Shown piece by piece: positions 53,128 through 62,917 of a DNA stretch of 64,000 bases. The first letter of the stretch is position 1, and each line of letters opens with the position of its first letter. The DNA comes from Nocardioides insulae DSM 17944 (GTDB taxonomy: Bacteria; Actinomycetota; Actinomycetes; Propionibacteriales; Nocardioidaceae). The position numbers were made by a program, and so were the translations under genes. The notes under the pieces are model-generated. The model was not told the DNA's origin and made no database searches. It saw only the letters and a list, made by a program, of their open reading frames with translations. Location of the stretch: contig NZ_AUGU01000014.1 of the NCBI RefSeq assembly GCF_000422825.1, positions 372,001 through 436,000 on the forward strand, in the 5' to 3' direction.

Positions 53128-53985
53128 GTGTCACAGACAACAGCCATGGCCTCGGTCGTCATGCCCGCTCACGACGAGGCGACGCTGATCGGCGACCACC
53201 TCCATCGTCTGCTCGACCAGATGCCGCCCGGTGCCCTGGAGGTGATCGTGGTCTGCAACGGCTGCCACGACGACACCGCCGAGCTGGCCAGGGCCGTGCC
53301 CGGCGTCCGGGTACTGGAGATCCCAGAAGCGTCCAAGGCGGCGGCGGTGGCGGCGGGCAACGCGGCCGCATCGGTCTTCCCCAGGCTCCACCTGGACGCC
53401 GACTGCGCCATGACCGGGCGGGACGTCCTGCGGCTGGCGGCGTCGCTGGCCGACGGCTCGGGCACGCTGGCGGCGGCACCCGAGCGGCGGCTGGTGCTGG
53501 CGCGCTCCTCCTGGGCGGTCCGGGCCTATTACCGCGTCTGGCAGCGGCTGCCCCAGGTGCGTGAGGGGATCTTCGGTCGCGGTGCGATGGCGGTCTCGGC
53601 CGACGGCCAGGCGCGGATCGACGCACTCCCCAAGGTGCTCAGCGACGACCTCGCGGTCTCGGAGGCGTTCAGCCCGGCCGAACGACGGGTGGTGCCGGAC
53701 GCGGTCGTCACCGTCCGTGCGCCCCGCAGCACGCGGGACCTGCTGCGTCGCCGGATCCGGGTGGTGACCGGTACCAAGCAGGCCGATCGGCTCGGCACCC
53801 GCGGTCCGGCCGCGGTCACCTCTCCGCGCACGCTGCTGCGCATGCTCCACGGCGAACCCCGACTGGCGCCGTCCATGTCGGTCTTCGTGGCCGTGACCCT
53901 GCTGGCCCGGTGGTCGGCACAGCGACGGGTGCAGGCCGGGGACTACTCCACCTGGCTGCGCGACGAGTCCTCCCGCCGGGTCTGA
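53128..53985 (+). CDS. Glycosyltransferase, family 2
   Basis: A 285-residue GT-A enzyme. The nucleotide-binding start ASVVMPAHDEATLIGDHL, VIVVCNGCHDDTAELAR and the metal-binding LDADCAM (Asp-x-Asp) are present, and the C-terminal third is arginine-rich and may contact the membrane. It should transfer a sugar from a nucleotide donor to a growing glycan. GTG 53128 follows GGAAGG at good spacing; an internal ATG seven codons later is possible. It is followed by the giant secreted protein gene and belongs to the polysaccharide locus. Confidence 0.85.
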   Translation: MSQTTAMASVVMPAHDEATLIGDHLHRLLDQMPPGALEVIVVCNGCHDDTAELARAVPGVRVLEIPEASKAAAVAAGNAAASVFPRLHLDADCAMTGRDVLRLAASLADGSGTLAAAPERRLVLARSSWAVRAYYRVWQRLPQVREGIFGRGAMAVSADGQARIDALPKVLSDDLAVSEAFSPAERRVVPDAVVTVRAPRSTRDLLRRRIRVVTGTKQADRLGTRGPAAVTSPRTLLRMLHGEPRLAPSMSVFVAVTLLARWSAQRRVQAGDYSTWLRDESSRRV

Positions 53986-54033
53986 CCCGGCCCGTCCGCT
54001 GTGCGCCTCGGGCCGACGAAGAGAGAGCCGTTG

Positions 54034-57000
54034 ATGACTTCCCGATCCCCGTTCTCGCGGCCGGCAGCCGCGTTGGTGGCGTTGCTGGTCCTCTGGGCCG
54101 GGCTGAGCCTGGTCACCCCGTCGGCGGCCACCGCTGCGGGAGACCCCTGCGGGCCGGAGGGCAACGCGATCGCGTGCGAGAACAGCCGGCCGGGGTCGCC
54201 GCCCTCCGAGTGGGAGATCGACGGGGCCGGGGACGAGGACATCCAGGGGTTCGCCACCGACATCAGCGTGGACGTCGGCGACCGGATCGACTTCAAGATC
54301 GACACCGCGGCCTCGGCCTACGACATCACGATCTACCGGATGGGCTGGTACGGCGGGGACGGCGCTCGCGAGATCGACACCGTCGAGCCCTCGGCGGCGC
54401 TGCCGCAGATCCAGCCGAACTGCCTGTGGGACGTCACCACCGAACTCACCGACTGCGGCAACTGGGGGGTCTCGGCGTCCTGGGACGTTCCCGAGGACGC
54501 CGTCTCCGGGGTCTACATCGCCCGCCTGCACCGCCCGTCGAACGACAGCGAGAGCCACATCACCTTCATCGTGCGCGACGAGGCCAGCCACTCCGAGGTC
54601 CTCTTCCAGACCTCCGACCCGACCTGGCAGGCGTACAACACCTACGGCGGCTCGGACTTCTACCAGGGCGCGGGCAACGGTCGGTCCTACAAGGTCAGCT
54701 ACAACCGGCCGGTGATGACTCGCGACGGGATCGGCGGGCGCGACTTCTTCATGTCCAACGAGTACCCGCTGGTCCGGTTCCTGGAGCGCAACGGGTACGA
54801 CGTCTCCTACCTCTCCGGCGTCGACACCGACCGGCACGGCGACCTGCTCACCAACCACGACGTGTTCCTCTCCGTCGGCCACGACGAGTACTGGAGCGGT
54901 GCCCAGCGGGAGAACGTCGAGGCGGCCCGTGACGCCGGTGTGAACCTGCAATTCCTCAGCGGGAACGAGGTCTACTGGCGCACCCGGTACGAGCCGTCCG
55001 CGGACGCCGGTCGGACGCCGTACCGCACGCTGGTGTCGTACAAGGAGACCTGGGGGAACGCGAAGATCGACCCGGAGGACGGGTGGACCGGCACCTGGCG
55101 GGACCCGCGGTTCGCGTCGCGGGCCGACGGGGGTGGGATCCCGGAGAACGCGCTGACCGGCACCATCTTCATGTCGAACTACACCGATCTTCCGGTCACC
55201 GTCTCCAAGGCGGAGGGCAAGCTCCGGCTCTGGCGCGACACCGGGCTCGCGTCGATGACCGCCGGCTCGACCGCACTGGCCCCGCACACGGTGGGCTATG
55301 AGTCGGACGAGGACCAGGACAACGGCTTCCGGCCGCCGGGGCTGATCGACCTGGCGACCACCACCGGCGAGGTCGAGCAGTACCTCTACGACTTCGGCAA
55401 CAACACCGGCCCGGAGACGACCACGCACAACCTGACCCTGTACCGGGCGGAGAGCGGGGCGCTGGTCTTCGGGGCCGGCACCGTGCAGTGGACCTGGGGC
55501 CTGGACAGCTATCACGACAGCCCGTTCGAAGCCGAGCCCGCCGACGCGCGGATGCAGCAGGCCCAGGTCAACCTGCTCGCCGACATGGGCGCCCGGCCCG
55601 CGACCCTGATGGCGGGGCTGAAGGCGGCGACCGCGTCCACCGACACGGTTGGACCGACGGTCGAGATCACCTCTCCGGCGGCCGGCTCCGCGCAGAAGAA
55701 CGGGGCGCGGGTGAGCGTCACGGGCACCGCCACCGACACCGGCGGCGTCGTCGCCGGGGTCGAGTACTCCACCGACGGCGGGTCGAGTTGGCACCCGGCC
55801 GACGGCGCCGCCGCGTGGTCCTTCTCCTACACCCAGCACGGCGTGGGCAGCACCCAACTGCGGGTGCGGGCCGTGGACGACAGCGCCAACATCGGAGCTG
55901 CGAGCACGCGCTCGTTCGCCGTCAGCTGCCCGTGCAGCATCTTCGGCCAGGCGACCCCGTCGGTCCGCCCCACCTCCACCACCCCGGTCGGCACCCTCGC
56001 CGCCGAGGATGGCGAGCCGGTGGAGCTCGGTCTCCGTTTCACCCCGTCGGTGGACGGGTTCGTCAACGGCGTCCGGTTCTACCAGGGCGCGGGCAACACC
56101 GGGTCGCACACCGGGACCCTCTGGTCAGCGGCCGGGGCGAAGCTCGCCACCGCCACCTTCAGCGAAGCCTCCGGGACCGGTTGGCGCGAGGTGGTCTTCG
56201 ACGCCTCCGTCGCGATCAGTGCCGGGTCGACCTACGTGGTGTCCTATAGCGCGCCGAACGGGCATTACACCGCCGCCCCCGACGCGTTCAGCGCGAGCTC
56301 GGTCGAGGCACACCCGCTCCGGGTCGCCGGCGGGTACGGCGCGACCGCCGCGGGGGTCCACGGCACCCTCGGCCGGTTCCCGACGAGCTCGTACGGCAAC
56401 ACCTCCTATGCGGTCGACGTGCTCTTCTCCACCACCGACACCTCGGCGCTGGTGGTCACCGGCCGCTGGCCGAGCGCCGGCTCGGCGTCGGTGTCCCGGG
56501 ACACCGCGATCACGGCGACCTTCTCCCGGCCGACGGCGACCCGGAGCGTCCGTGTCGCCGACCAGAACGGCGATCCGGTCGCCGGGTGGACCTCGTACGA
56601 CGCCGCCACGCGCACGGTCACCTTCTCGCCCGGCGTACCGCTGGCCGGCTTCGTCGAGTACGACGTCGAGATCAGCGCCACAGACACCGAGGGCAACCCG
56701 GTCACCACCGGGCGGGCGTGGTCCTTCCGCACCGCGGCCCCGGCCGGCGAGGAGGGGGTGTGCCCCTGCACGCTGTTCTCCGAGGAGACCACGCCCGCGG
56801 TGCCGACCGTCGCCGACCCGGGTCAGGTGACGTTGGGCGTGCGGTTCACGCCGACCGAGGACGGCACCGTCACCGGCGTCCGGTTCTACAAGGGCCCGAC
56901 CAACTCCGGCACCCACACCGGCACGCTGTGGAGCGCCTCGGGGGCCAGGCTGGCCGAGGGCACCTTCGCGAACGAGCCCAGTTCGGGCTGGACCGCGCTC

Positions 57001-58791
57001 ACCTTCGCCGAGCCGGTGCCGGTCACCGCGGGCACGATGTACCTCGCCTCCTACCGGACCGAGGTCGGCAACTACAGCGTCACCGCCAACGACTTCGCCA
57101 CCGCGGACCGGTCCCGCGGTCCGCTGCAGGTGACCTCGTCGGCCGGCGCCTACACCTATGGAGCAGGCTTCCCCAGCAGCACGACCGCGACCAACTACCT
57201 GGTCGACGTGGTGTTCAAGGCGGTCGACCCGACCCTGGCGCTCCTCGCCCGCACACCCGCGGACGGCGCCGCGGACATCCCGCGTGGCATTCCGGTCAAG
57301 CTGACCTTCTCCGCGAGGATCGCGGACGGCTATCGAGTCACCCTCCGCAGCGGGACCGAGACCATCGCCGGTACGACGTCGCTCGACCCCACCCGGCGGG
57401 TGCTCACCTTCACCCCGGGCGCGTTGCTGCCCGCCGACAGCGAGGTGACGGCCACGCTCTCCGGCGTCGTCTCGACCGAGGGGGTGGCGTTGGAGGACCA
57501 GCAGTGGACCTTCCACACCCGCGCTCCCGACTCGGCCAGTGCCCAGTCCCTCTTCGCCGATCTGGTGCCGGCGGTGAGCGCCACCAACGAGAGTGCGGCG
57601 GTGGAACTCGGCACCGCCTTCATGCCCACCCGGAACGGACGGATCACCGGTGTGCGCTTCTTCAAGGGCGCCGGGAACGACGGCACCCACGTCGGCCACC
57701 TGTGGACCGCGGACGGGGACCTGCTGGCCTCGGCGACCTTCACCGCGGAGACGGACACCGGCTGGCAGACCGCCACGGTCTCCCCGGCCGTCCCGGTGAC
57801 CGCCGGGACGACCTACGTCGCGTCGTACCTGGCTCCGCAGGGCCACTACGCCGCCACCGGCGGCTTCTTCGGCACGGCCTTCAGCTCGGGCGACCTCCAG
57901 GCGCCGGCGCGGAACAACGGCCGCTACCTGTACGGCGCCGCAGGGGGCTTCCCCGTCTACGACTACGGCGCCACCAACTACTTCGTCGACGTGCTCTTCG
58001 AACGCGACCCCGCGACCATCGCGCTCGCCGGGGTGAGCCCGCAGGACGGCGCGGGCGGCGTGCTCCTGGACGCCACCCCCTCGCTCCGGGTCACCGAGCC
58101 GCTCGCGAGCGGGTGGAGCTTCGGCCTGTCGATCGACGGGACCCGGGTGCCCGGTGAGGCCACGCTGTCCGCCGACGGGAGAAGGCTCAGCTTCGATCCG
58201 GACGCGCCGCTCCCGGCGGGCGCGACCGTGACCGCCAGGGTGGACGGGATCGCGTCGGTGGAGGGCGCCGCGCTGGGTGGTCCGGTGACGTGGTCCTTCA
58301 GCACCGACGCCGACGAGGCGGTCACCCTGCTGGGGTCCTCGGAGCCGGCGATCGACGCGGTCAGCGACCCCGACGCGGTCGAACTCGGGATGGCCTTCCG
58401 GACCTCGGTGGCCGGGTCGGTGACCGGCATCCGGTTCTACAAGGGGAGTGGCAACACCGGGCAACACGTCGGGTCGCTGTGGTCCGCGGACGGCACCCGG
58501 CTGGCCCAGGTCGCCTTCACCGCGGAGGCCTCCTCCGGCTGGCAGGAGGCCACCCTCGACCAGCCGGTGGCCCTGGTCCCCGGGGAGACCTATCTGGTCT
58601 CGTACCTGGCCCCGAACGGGCACTACTCCGCGACCGGCGGCTACTTCGGCTCCGCGAGGACCACAGCCCCGCTCACCGCGCCCGGAGGCAACAACGGCCG
58701 CTACCGGTACGGCCAGGCGGGCGGCTTCCCGAACGGCTCGTGGAACTCGACCAACTACTTCGTCGACGTCCTCTTCCGCCCGCAGGGATGA
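54034..58791 (+). CDS. Giant secreted protein: dimethylformamidase-like head, Ig-like and four DUF4082 modules
   Basis: A 1,585-residue exported protein. Signal peptide at residues 1-35 (hydrophobic LVALLVLWAGLSLV, cleavage after ATA). Residues ~36-530 match the N,N-dimethylformamidase large-subunit-like family (IYRMGWYGGDGAR, FQTSDPTWQAYNTYGGSD, VGHDEYWSG). An Ig-like domain covers ~540-630. DUF4082 modules lie at ~662-802, 931-1064, 1190-1322 and 1449-1585, each with GVRFY or similar, GTLWS and YVVSY-type strands. Big_5-like Ig domains sit between them. There is no LPXTG or C-terminal anchor. Repeated modules suggest binding to a polymer; the head may be an amidohydrolase. It follows the GT2 gene by 48 bp. 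Confidence 0.85.
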   Translation: MTSRSPFSRPAAALVALLVLWAGLSLVTPSAATAAGDPCGPEGNAIACENSRPGSPPSEWEIDGAGDEDIQGFATDISVDVGDRIDFKIDTAASAYDITIYRMGWYGGDGAREIDTVEPSAALPQIQPNCLWDVTTELTDCGNWGVSASWDVPEDAVSGVYIARLHRPSNDSESHITFIVRDEASHSEVLFQTSDPTWQAYNTYGGSDFYQGAGNGRSYKVSYNRPVMTRDGIGGRDFFMSNEYPLVRFLERNGYDVSYLSGVDTDRHGDLLTNHDVFLSVGHDEYWSGAQRENVEAARDAGVNLQFLSGNEVYWRTRYEPSADAGRTPYRTLVSYKETWGNAKIDPEDGWTGTWRDPRFASRADGGGIPENALTGTIFMSNYTDLPVTVSKAEGKLRLWRDTGLASMTAGSTALAPHTVGYESDEDQDNGFRPPGLIDLATTTGEVEQYLYDFGNNTGPETTTHNLTLYRAESGALVFGAGTVQWTWGLDSYHDSPFEAEPADARMQQAQVNLLADMGARPATLMAGLKAATASTDTVGPTVEITSPAAGSAQKNGARVSVTGTATDTGGVVAGVEYSTDGGSSWHPADGAAAWSFSYTQHGVGSTQLRVRAVDDSANIGAASTRSFAVSCPCSIFGQATPSVRPTSTTPVGTLAAEDGEPVELGLRFTPSVDGFVNGVRFYQGAGNTGSHTGTLWSAAGAKLATATFSEASGTGWREVVFDASVAISAGSTYVVSYSAPNGHYTAAPDAFSASSVEAHPLRVAGGYGATAAGVHGTLGRFPTSSYGNTSYAVDVLFSTTDTSALVVTGRWPSAGSASVSRDTAITATFSRPTATRSVRVADQNGDPVAGWTSYDAATRTVTFSPGVPLAGFVEYDVEISATDTEGNPVTTGRAWSFRTAAPAGEEGVCPCTLFSEETTPAVPTVADPGQVTLGVRFTPTEDGTVTGVRFYKGPTNSGTHTGTLWSASGARLAEGTFANEPSSGWTALTFAEPVPVTAGTMYLASYRTEVGNYSVTANDFATADRSRGPLQVTSSAGAYTYGAGFPSSTTATNYLVDVVFKAVDPTLALLARTPADGAADIPRGIPVKLTFSARIADGYRVTLRSGTETIAGTTSLDPTRRVLTFTPGALLPADSEVTATLSGVVSTEGVALEDQQWTFHTRAPDSASAQSLFADLVPAVSATNESAAVELGTAFMPTRNGRITGVRFFKGAGNDGTHVGHLWTADGDLLASATFTAETDTGWQTATVSPAVPVTAGTTYVASYLAPQGHYAATGGFFGTAFSSGDLQAPARNNGRYLYGAAGGFPVYDYGATNYFVDVLFERDPATIALAGVSPQDGAGGVLLDATPSLRVTEPLASGWSFGLSIDGTRVPGEATLSADGRRLSFDPDAPLPAGATVTARVDGIASVEGAALGGPVTWSFSTDADEAVTLLGSSEPAIDAVSDPDAVELGMAFRTSVAGSVTGIRFYKGSGNTGQHVGSLWSADGTRLAQVAFTAEASSGWQEATLDQPVALVPGETYLVSYLAPNGHYSATGGYFGSARTTAPLTAPGGNNGRYRYGQAGGFPNGSWNSTNYFVDVLFRPQG

Positions 58792-59005
58792 CCCGGCGCC
58801 GCCGCCGAGGCGGTGTGCAGGAGCGCGCCGAGGAGGCCGTCCGAGAGCGGTCGGGCGGAGTGGCCCCAATCTGGTGTATAGCCACGACGGCCGTGCCACC
58901 CGGCCCCGCCCAGCCGATGGAATCGGGGAAGCGGCCGTGAGTCAGCGGCCGCGCCGGTGCCGGGCGCTGCTGGGCACGCGGTCGGTGCGAGCGACAGGAC
59001 ACGAT

Positions 59006-60067
59006 ATGGAGAAGCTCGGGATCGCGGTGGTAGGGGCGGGTTACTGGGGGCCCAATCTGATCCGCAATTTTCGAGGAAGCACCGACTGGGAACTGCGCGC
59101 CGTCTGCGACCTGGACACCGAACGTGCCCGGCAGGTCGTCGGCGGCTCGGACCTCCTGGTGACCGCGGACCTGGATGAGGTCCTGGCCCGCGAGGACGTC
59201 GACGCGGTCGCGGTCGCCACACCGGCCCGCACCCACCGGCCGATCGCCGAGCGCGCCCTCCGCGCCGGCAAGCACGTGCTGGTGGAGAAGCCGCTCGCCT
59301 CCTCGGTCGCAGACGGGAGCCGGATGGTCGAGGAGGCCCGCTCACAGGGCCTGGTGCTGATGACCGACCACACCTACTGCTACACCCCGGTCGTCCAGAA
59401 GATCCGGGAGCTGGTCTCGAGCGGGTCGCTCGGCGAGATCCTGTTCGTCGACTCGGTGCGGATCAACCTGGGCCTGCTCCAGCCCGACGTCGACGTGCTG
59501 TGGGACCTGGCTCCGCACGACCTCTCCATCCTCGACTTCGTCCTGCCGGGCGGACTCCGCCCGCTCGGCGTGGCCGCCCAGGGGGCCGACCCGCTCGGTG
59601 CCGGGAAGAGCTGCGTGGGCTATCTGACCCTGCCGCTGCCGGGCGGCGCGATGGCCCACGTGCACGTCAACTGGCTCAGCCCGACCAAGATCCGGCAGAT
59701 GGTCATCGGCGGCAGCGAGCGCACCCTGCTCTGGGACGACCTCAACCCCCAGCAGCGACTCAGCGTCTTCGACCGCGGCGTCGACCTGATCCAGCAGAGC
59801 GTGGACAGCGCCGACCGGCGGACCGCGTCCATCTCCTACCGGCTCGGGGACACCTGGGCCCCCGCCCTGCCGGAGCGGGAGGCGCTCGGCGCGATGGTGG
59901 CCGAGTTCGCGGCCAGCATCCGTGAGGAACGCGCCCCGGTGACCGACGGCGAGGCCGGTCTGCGGGTCCTCTCGGTCCTGGAGGCGGCGGCCACCAGCCA
60001 GCGGGCCCGCGGGGCTCAGGTGGACGTCGTCCCAGCCGACGTCCCGGCTCTGGAGATCGTCCGATGA
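59006..60067 (+). CDS. Gfo/Idh/MocA family oxidoreductase (WbpB-like)
   Basis: A 353-residue NAD-dependent dehydrogenase. The Rossmann motif is IAVVGAGYWGPNLIRNF, followed by VAVATPARTHRPIAERAL and the EKPLASS lysine motif, with a C-terminal beta-sheet domain. In WbpB-type enzymes the sugar C3 hydroxyl is oxidised before transamination. That fits the DegT aminotransferases that follow. ATG 59006 comes after AGGA. Its stop overlaps the start of the epimerase gene (ATGA). It is the first gene of a tight operon reaching the window end. Confidence 0.9.
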   Translation: MEKLGIAVVGAGYWGPNLIRNFRGSTDWELRAVCDLDTERARQVVGGSDLLVTADLDEVLAREDVDAVAVATPARTHRPIAERALRAGKHVLVEKPLASSVADGSRMVEEARSQGLVLMTDHTYCYTPVVQKIRELVSSGSLGEILFVDSVRINLGLLQPDVDVLWDLAPHDLSILDFVLPGGLRPLGVAAQGADPLGAGKSCVGYLTLPLPGGAMAHVHVNWLSPTKIRQMVIGGSERTLLWDDLNPQQRLSVFDRGVDLIQQSVDSADRRTASISYRLGDTWAPALPEREALGAMVAEFAASIREERAPVTDGEAGLRVLSVLEAAATSQRARGAQVDVVPADVPALEIVR

Positions 60068-61059
60068 GCGCGCTGCAGGGGGCCTCGGCCCTGGTGACCG
60101 GCGGGGCCGGCACCATCGCCTCCACCATCGTCGACCAACTCCTCGACGCCGGTGTCGCGCACGTCGACGTCCTGGACAACCTGGTGCGCGGCCGGCGCGC
60201 CAACCTCGATGACGCCCTGGCCTCCGGGCGGGTCCGGCTGGTGGAGGGGGACATCCGCGACCGCGACCTGGTCGGCGACCTCACCCGCGGCAAGGACCTC
60301 GTCCTGCACCAGGCCGCCATCCGGATCACCCAGTGCGCCGAGGAGCCCCGGCTGGCCCTCGAGGTGCTGGTGGACGGCACCTTCAACGTCGTGGAGGCGG
60401 CCGCGGACGCCCGGGTGGACAAGCTGGTCTACGCCTCCTCGGCCTCGGTGTACGGCCTGGCCGAGGAGTTCCCGACCGGGGAGCGGCACCACCACCACAA
60501 CAACGACACGCTGTACGGCGCCGCCAAGTCCTTCAACGAGGGCCTGGTCCGCAGCTACCGGGCGATGACCGGGCTGGACTACGTCGGGCTGCGCTACTTC
60601 AACGTGTACGGCCCCCGGATGGACGTGCACGGCGCCTACACCGAGGTGCTGGTGCGTTGGATGGAGCGGATCGCCGACGGCCTGCCCCCGGTGATCTTCG
60701 GGGACGGGCGGCAGACGATGGACTTCGTCTGCGTGCCCGACATCGCCCGGGCCAACATCCTGGCGGCCGGTGGCGACGTGGTCGAGGGCGTCTACAACAT
60801 CGCCAGCGCCACCGAGACGAGCCTGCTCGACCTGGCCGAGGCGCTGCTCCGGGTGATGGGCTCCGACCTCGGCGTCCAGCACGGACCCGAGCGCGCGGTC
60901 AATGGCGTCACCCGGCGCCTGGCCGACATCTCCGCCGCCCGCCGGGACCTGGGCTGGGAGCCCCGGATCGGCCTGGAGGACGGGCTGCGGTCGCTGGTCG
61001 AGTGGTGGGCACCGCTGCGCGAGGAGATCGCGGCCGGCCGGGAGCGGGTGGCCTCATGA
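60064..61059 (+). CDS. NAD-dependent epimerase/dehydratase
   Basis: A 331-residue extended SDR. The nucleotide loop is VTGGAGTIASTIVDQL (the usual GxxGxxG reads GGAGTIA). HQAAIRITQCAEEP and the catalytic YGAAK pair, with Ser in YASSASVYG upstream, are present. These enzymes epimerise or dehydrate nucleotide sugars such as UDP-glucose or dTDP-glucose derivatives. It is coupled to neighbours by ATGA overlaps at both ends. The exact reaction is not determined, but it should supply or modify the sugar used by the following aminotransferase. Confidence 0.9.
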   Translation: MSALQGASALVTGGAGTIASTIVDQLLDAGVAHVDVLDNLVRGRRANLDDALASGRVRLVEGDIRDRDLVGDLTRGKDLVLHQAAIRITQCAEEPRLALEVLVDGTFNVVEAAADARVDKLVYASSASVYGLAEEFPTGERHHHHNNDTLYGAAKSFNEGLVRSYRAMTGLDYVGLRYFNVYGPRMDVHGAYTEVLVRWMERIADGLPPVIFGDGRQTMDFVCVPDIARANILAAGGDVVEGVYNIASATETSLLDLAEALLRVMGSDLGVQHGPERAVNGVTRRLADISAARRDLGWEPRIGLEDGLRSLVEWWAPLREEIAAGRERVAS

Positions 61060-62231
61060 CCGGACTCCTGCCCGAGGCGGCGCTGACCCGGATCAGCGTG
61101 ATGCAGCCCTGGCTGGGCGAGGACGAGGTCGCCGCGGTGGCTGAGGTACTGCGCTCGGGCTGGGTGGCCCAGGGGCCGAAGGTGGCCGAGTTCGAGGCGA
61201 CGTTCGCCCGGCGTCTGGAGGCCGCGCACGCGGTCGCCACCTCCAGCTGTACGACGGCCCTGCACCTGGCCCTGGTCGTGGCCGGTGTGCAGGCCGGCGA
61301 CGACGTCGTGGTGCCGAGCCTCTCCTTCGTGGCGACGGCGAACGCGCCGACCTACGTCGGGGCCCGGCCCGTCTTCGCCGACGTGGACGGGGTCACCGGC
61401 AACCTCACCGCCTCCGGCGTGGCGGCGGTGCTCACCCCGCAGACCCGGGCGGTGATCGTGGTCGACCAGGGCGGCGTACCCGTCGATCTGGCCCCGATCC
61501 GGGCGCTGTGCGACCCGCGCGGGATCGTGGTGATCGAGGACGCCGCCTGTGCCGCGGGCTCGCTCTACCGCGGTCATCCCGCGGGTGCCTGGGCGGAGCT
61601 GGCGACCTGGTCCTTCCACCCGCGCAAGCTGCTCACCACCGGGGAGGGCGGGATGCTCACGACCTCGCGGCTGGACTGGGCCGAGCGCGCCCGCCGGCTC
61701 CGGGAGCACGCGATGAGCGTCTCCGCGGCCGAGCGGCATGCCAGTGTGCTGGCCCCGCCGGAGCGGTACGACGAGGTGGGGTTCAACTTCCGGATGACCG
61801 ACCTCCAGGCGGCCGTCGGCCTGGTCCAGCTGGACCGGCTGCCCGCCATCGTGGAGCGGCGACGGGAGCTGGCCGCCCGTTACGCCGAGGCGATCGCCGG
61901 GATCGACGGGCTCCGGCTGGTCGCCGACCCGCCCCACGGCCGGACCAACATGCAGTCCTGCTGGGTGGAGGTGGGCCGGTCCTACCGGACCGACCGGGAG
62001 GGGCTGCTGGCCGAGTTGGCCGAGGCCGGCATCTCTGCGCGACGCGGGATCATGGCCGCGCACCGGCAGCGGGCCCATGCCGCCGCGGCCCGGGAGGCCG
62101 AGCTCCCCGAGACCGACCGGCTCACCGACACCACCCTGATCCTGCCCCTGTTCCATCAGCTGACCACGGCCGAACAGGACCGCGTCATCGCCGTCCTCGC
62201 CCGACCCGTCCGGGGAAGTCAGGGACCATGA
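61056..62231 (+). CDS. DegT/DnrJ/EryC1 sugar aminotransferase, first copy
   Basis: A 391-residue PLP enzyme. SCTTALHLALVVAGVQAGDDV binds the cofactor phosphate (quoted to its core), VIEDAACAAGS carries the aspartate, and SFHPRKLLTTGEGGM holds the Schiff-base lysine at about residue 191. It would transfer an amino group to a keto-sugar nucleotide. Start and stop both overlap neighbours by 4 bp. Two DegT enzymes in one operon suggest either two amino groups on one sugar or two different amino sugars. Confidence 0.92.
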   Translation: MTGLLPEAALTRISVMQPWLGEDEVAAVAEVLRSGWVAQGPKVAEFEATFARRLEAAHAVATSSCTTALHLALVVAGVQAGDDVVVPSLSFVATANAPTYVGARPVFADVDGVTGNLTASGVAAVLTPQTRAVIVVDQGGVPVDLAPIRALCDPRGIVVIEDAACAAGSLYRGHPAGAWAELATWSFHPRKLLTTGEGGMLTTSRLDWAERARRLREHAMSVSAAERHASVLAPPERYDEVGFNFRMTDLQAAVGLVQLDRLPAIVERRRELAARYAEAIAGIDGLRLVADPPHGRTNMQSCWVEVGRSYRTDREGLLAELAEAGISARRGIMAAHRQRAHAAAAREAELPETDRLTDTTLILPLFHQLTTAEQDRVIAVLARPVRGSQGP

Positions 62232-62917
62232 CCGGCCTGGTGATCGCCGCGGCCGGCGGTCTGACCCGGGAAGTGTTGGTCATCCTCGCCCAGGTGGGGG
62301 ACTACGACGAGCTGGTGCTGCTCGACGACGACGTCTCCACCTGGGGGAGCGTCATCGGTGGCGCGACCGTGCTGGGTCCCACCGACCTGGTCGTGGACCG
62401 GCCCGACCACGAACTGCTGGTCTGCGCGGGCATGGGGGCGACCCGTCGCCGGATCGTGACCGCGTGGGCCGCCCTAGGCGTGGACCCCGCCCGTTACGCG
62501 CGGGTGGTGCACCCGGCGGTGGAGGTGCCTATCGGGTGCAGCCTCGGCCGCGGGTCGATCGTGCTCGCCGGCGCCGTGCTGACCGCCGACGTGAGGGTGG
62601 GGCGACACGTCGTCCTGATGCCGCAGGTGGTGCTCACCCACGACGACGTGGTCGACGACTACGCCACCCTCTGCGCCGGGGCGACCCTCGGCGGTGGCGT
62701 GCACGTCGGCGAGGGGGCCTACCTGGGCATGAACTCCTCGGTCCGACAGAACCTCACCGTCGGTGCCCATTCCACCCTCGGGATGGGCTCGGCCCTGCTG
62801 ACCGACCTTCCACCGGCCGAGACCTGGGGAGGCATCCCGGCGCGCCGGCTGCGGACCCCGCACCTGCCCGCCGCCCGTTCCTCGACCGGCGACCCGACCC
62901 AGGAGGACCCCGCATGA
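62228..62917 (+). CDS. Sugar O/N-acetyltransferase, NeuD/PglD type
   Basis: A 229-residue protein. The N-terminal ~75 residues are a Rossmann-like nucleotide-sugar binding domain (LVIAAAGGLTREVLVILAQVGDY, given in its core). A left-handed beta-helix with hexapeptide repeats follows (GRGSIVLAGAVLTADVRVGRHV and HSTLGMGSALLTDL), with a catalytic-type histidine in LTHDDVVDDY. PglD and NeuD acetylate amino or hydroxyl groups of nucleotide sugars. Overlapping ATGA junctions place it between the two aminotransferases, so it probably acylates the amine one of them creates. Confidence 0.87.
   Translation: MTGLVIAAAGGLTREVLVILAQVGDYDELVLLDDDVSTWGSVIGGATVLGPTDLVVDRPDHELLVCAGMGATRRRIVTAWAALGVDPARYARVVHPAVEVPIGCSLGRGSIVLAGAVLTADVRVGRHVVLMPQVVLTHDDVVDDYATLCAGATLGGGVHVGEGAYLGMNSSVRQNLTVGAHSTLGMGSALLTDLPPAETWGGIPARRLRTPHLPAARSSTGDPTQEDPA

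Noticed and set aside
53131..58899. Two long minus-strand frames (992 and 924 codons) opposite the glycosyltransferase and the giant secreted protein
   Set aside because: No signal peptide, domain or start signal; both are explained as shadows of the plus-strand genes.
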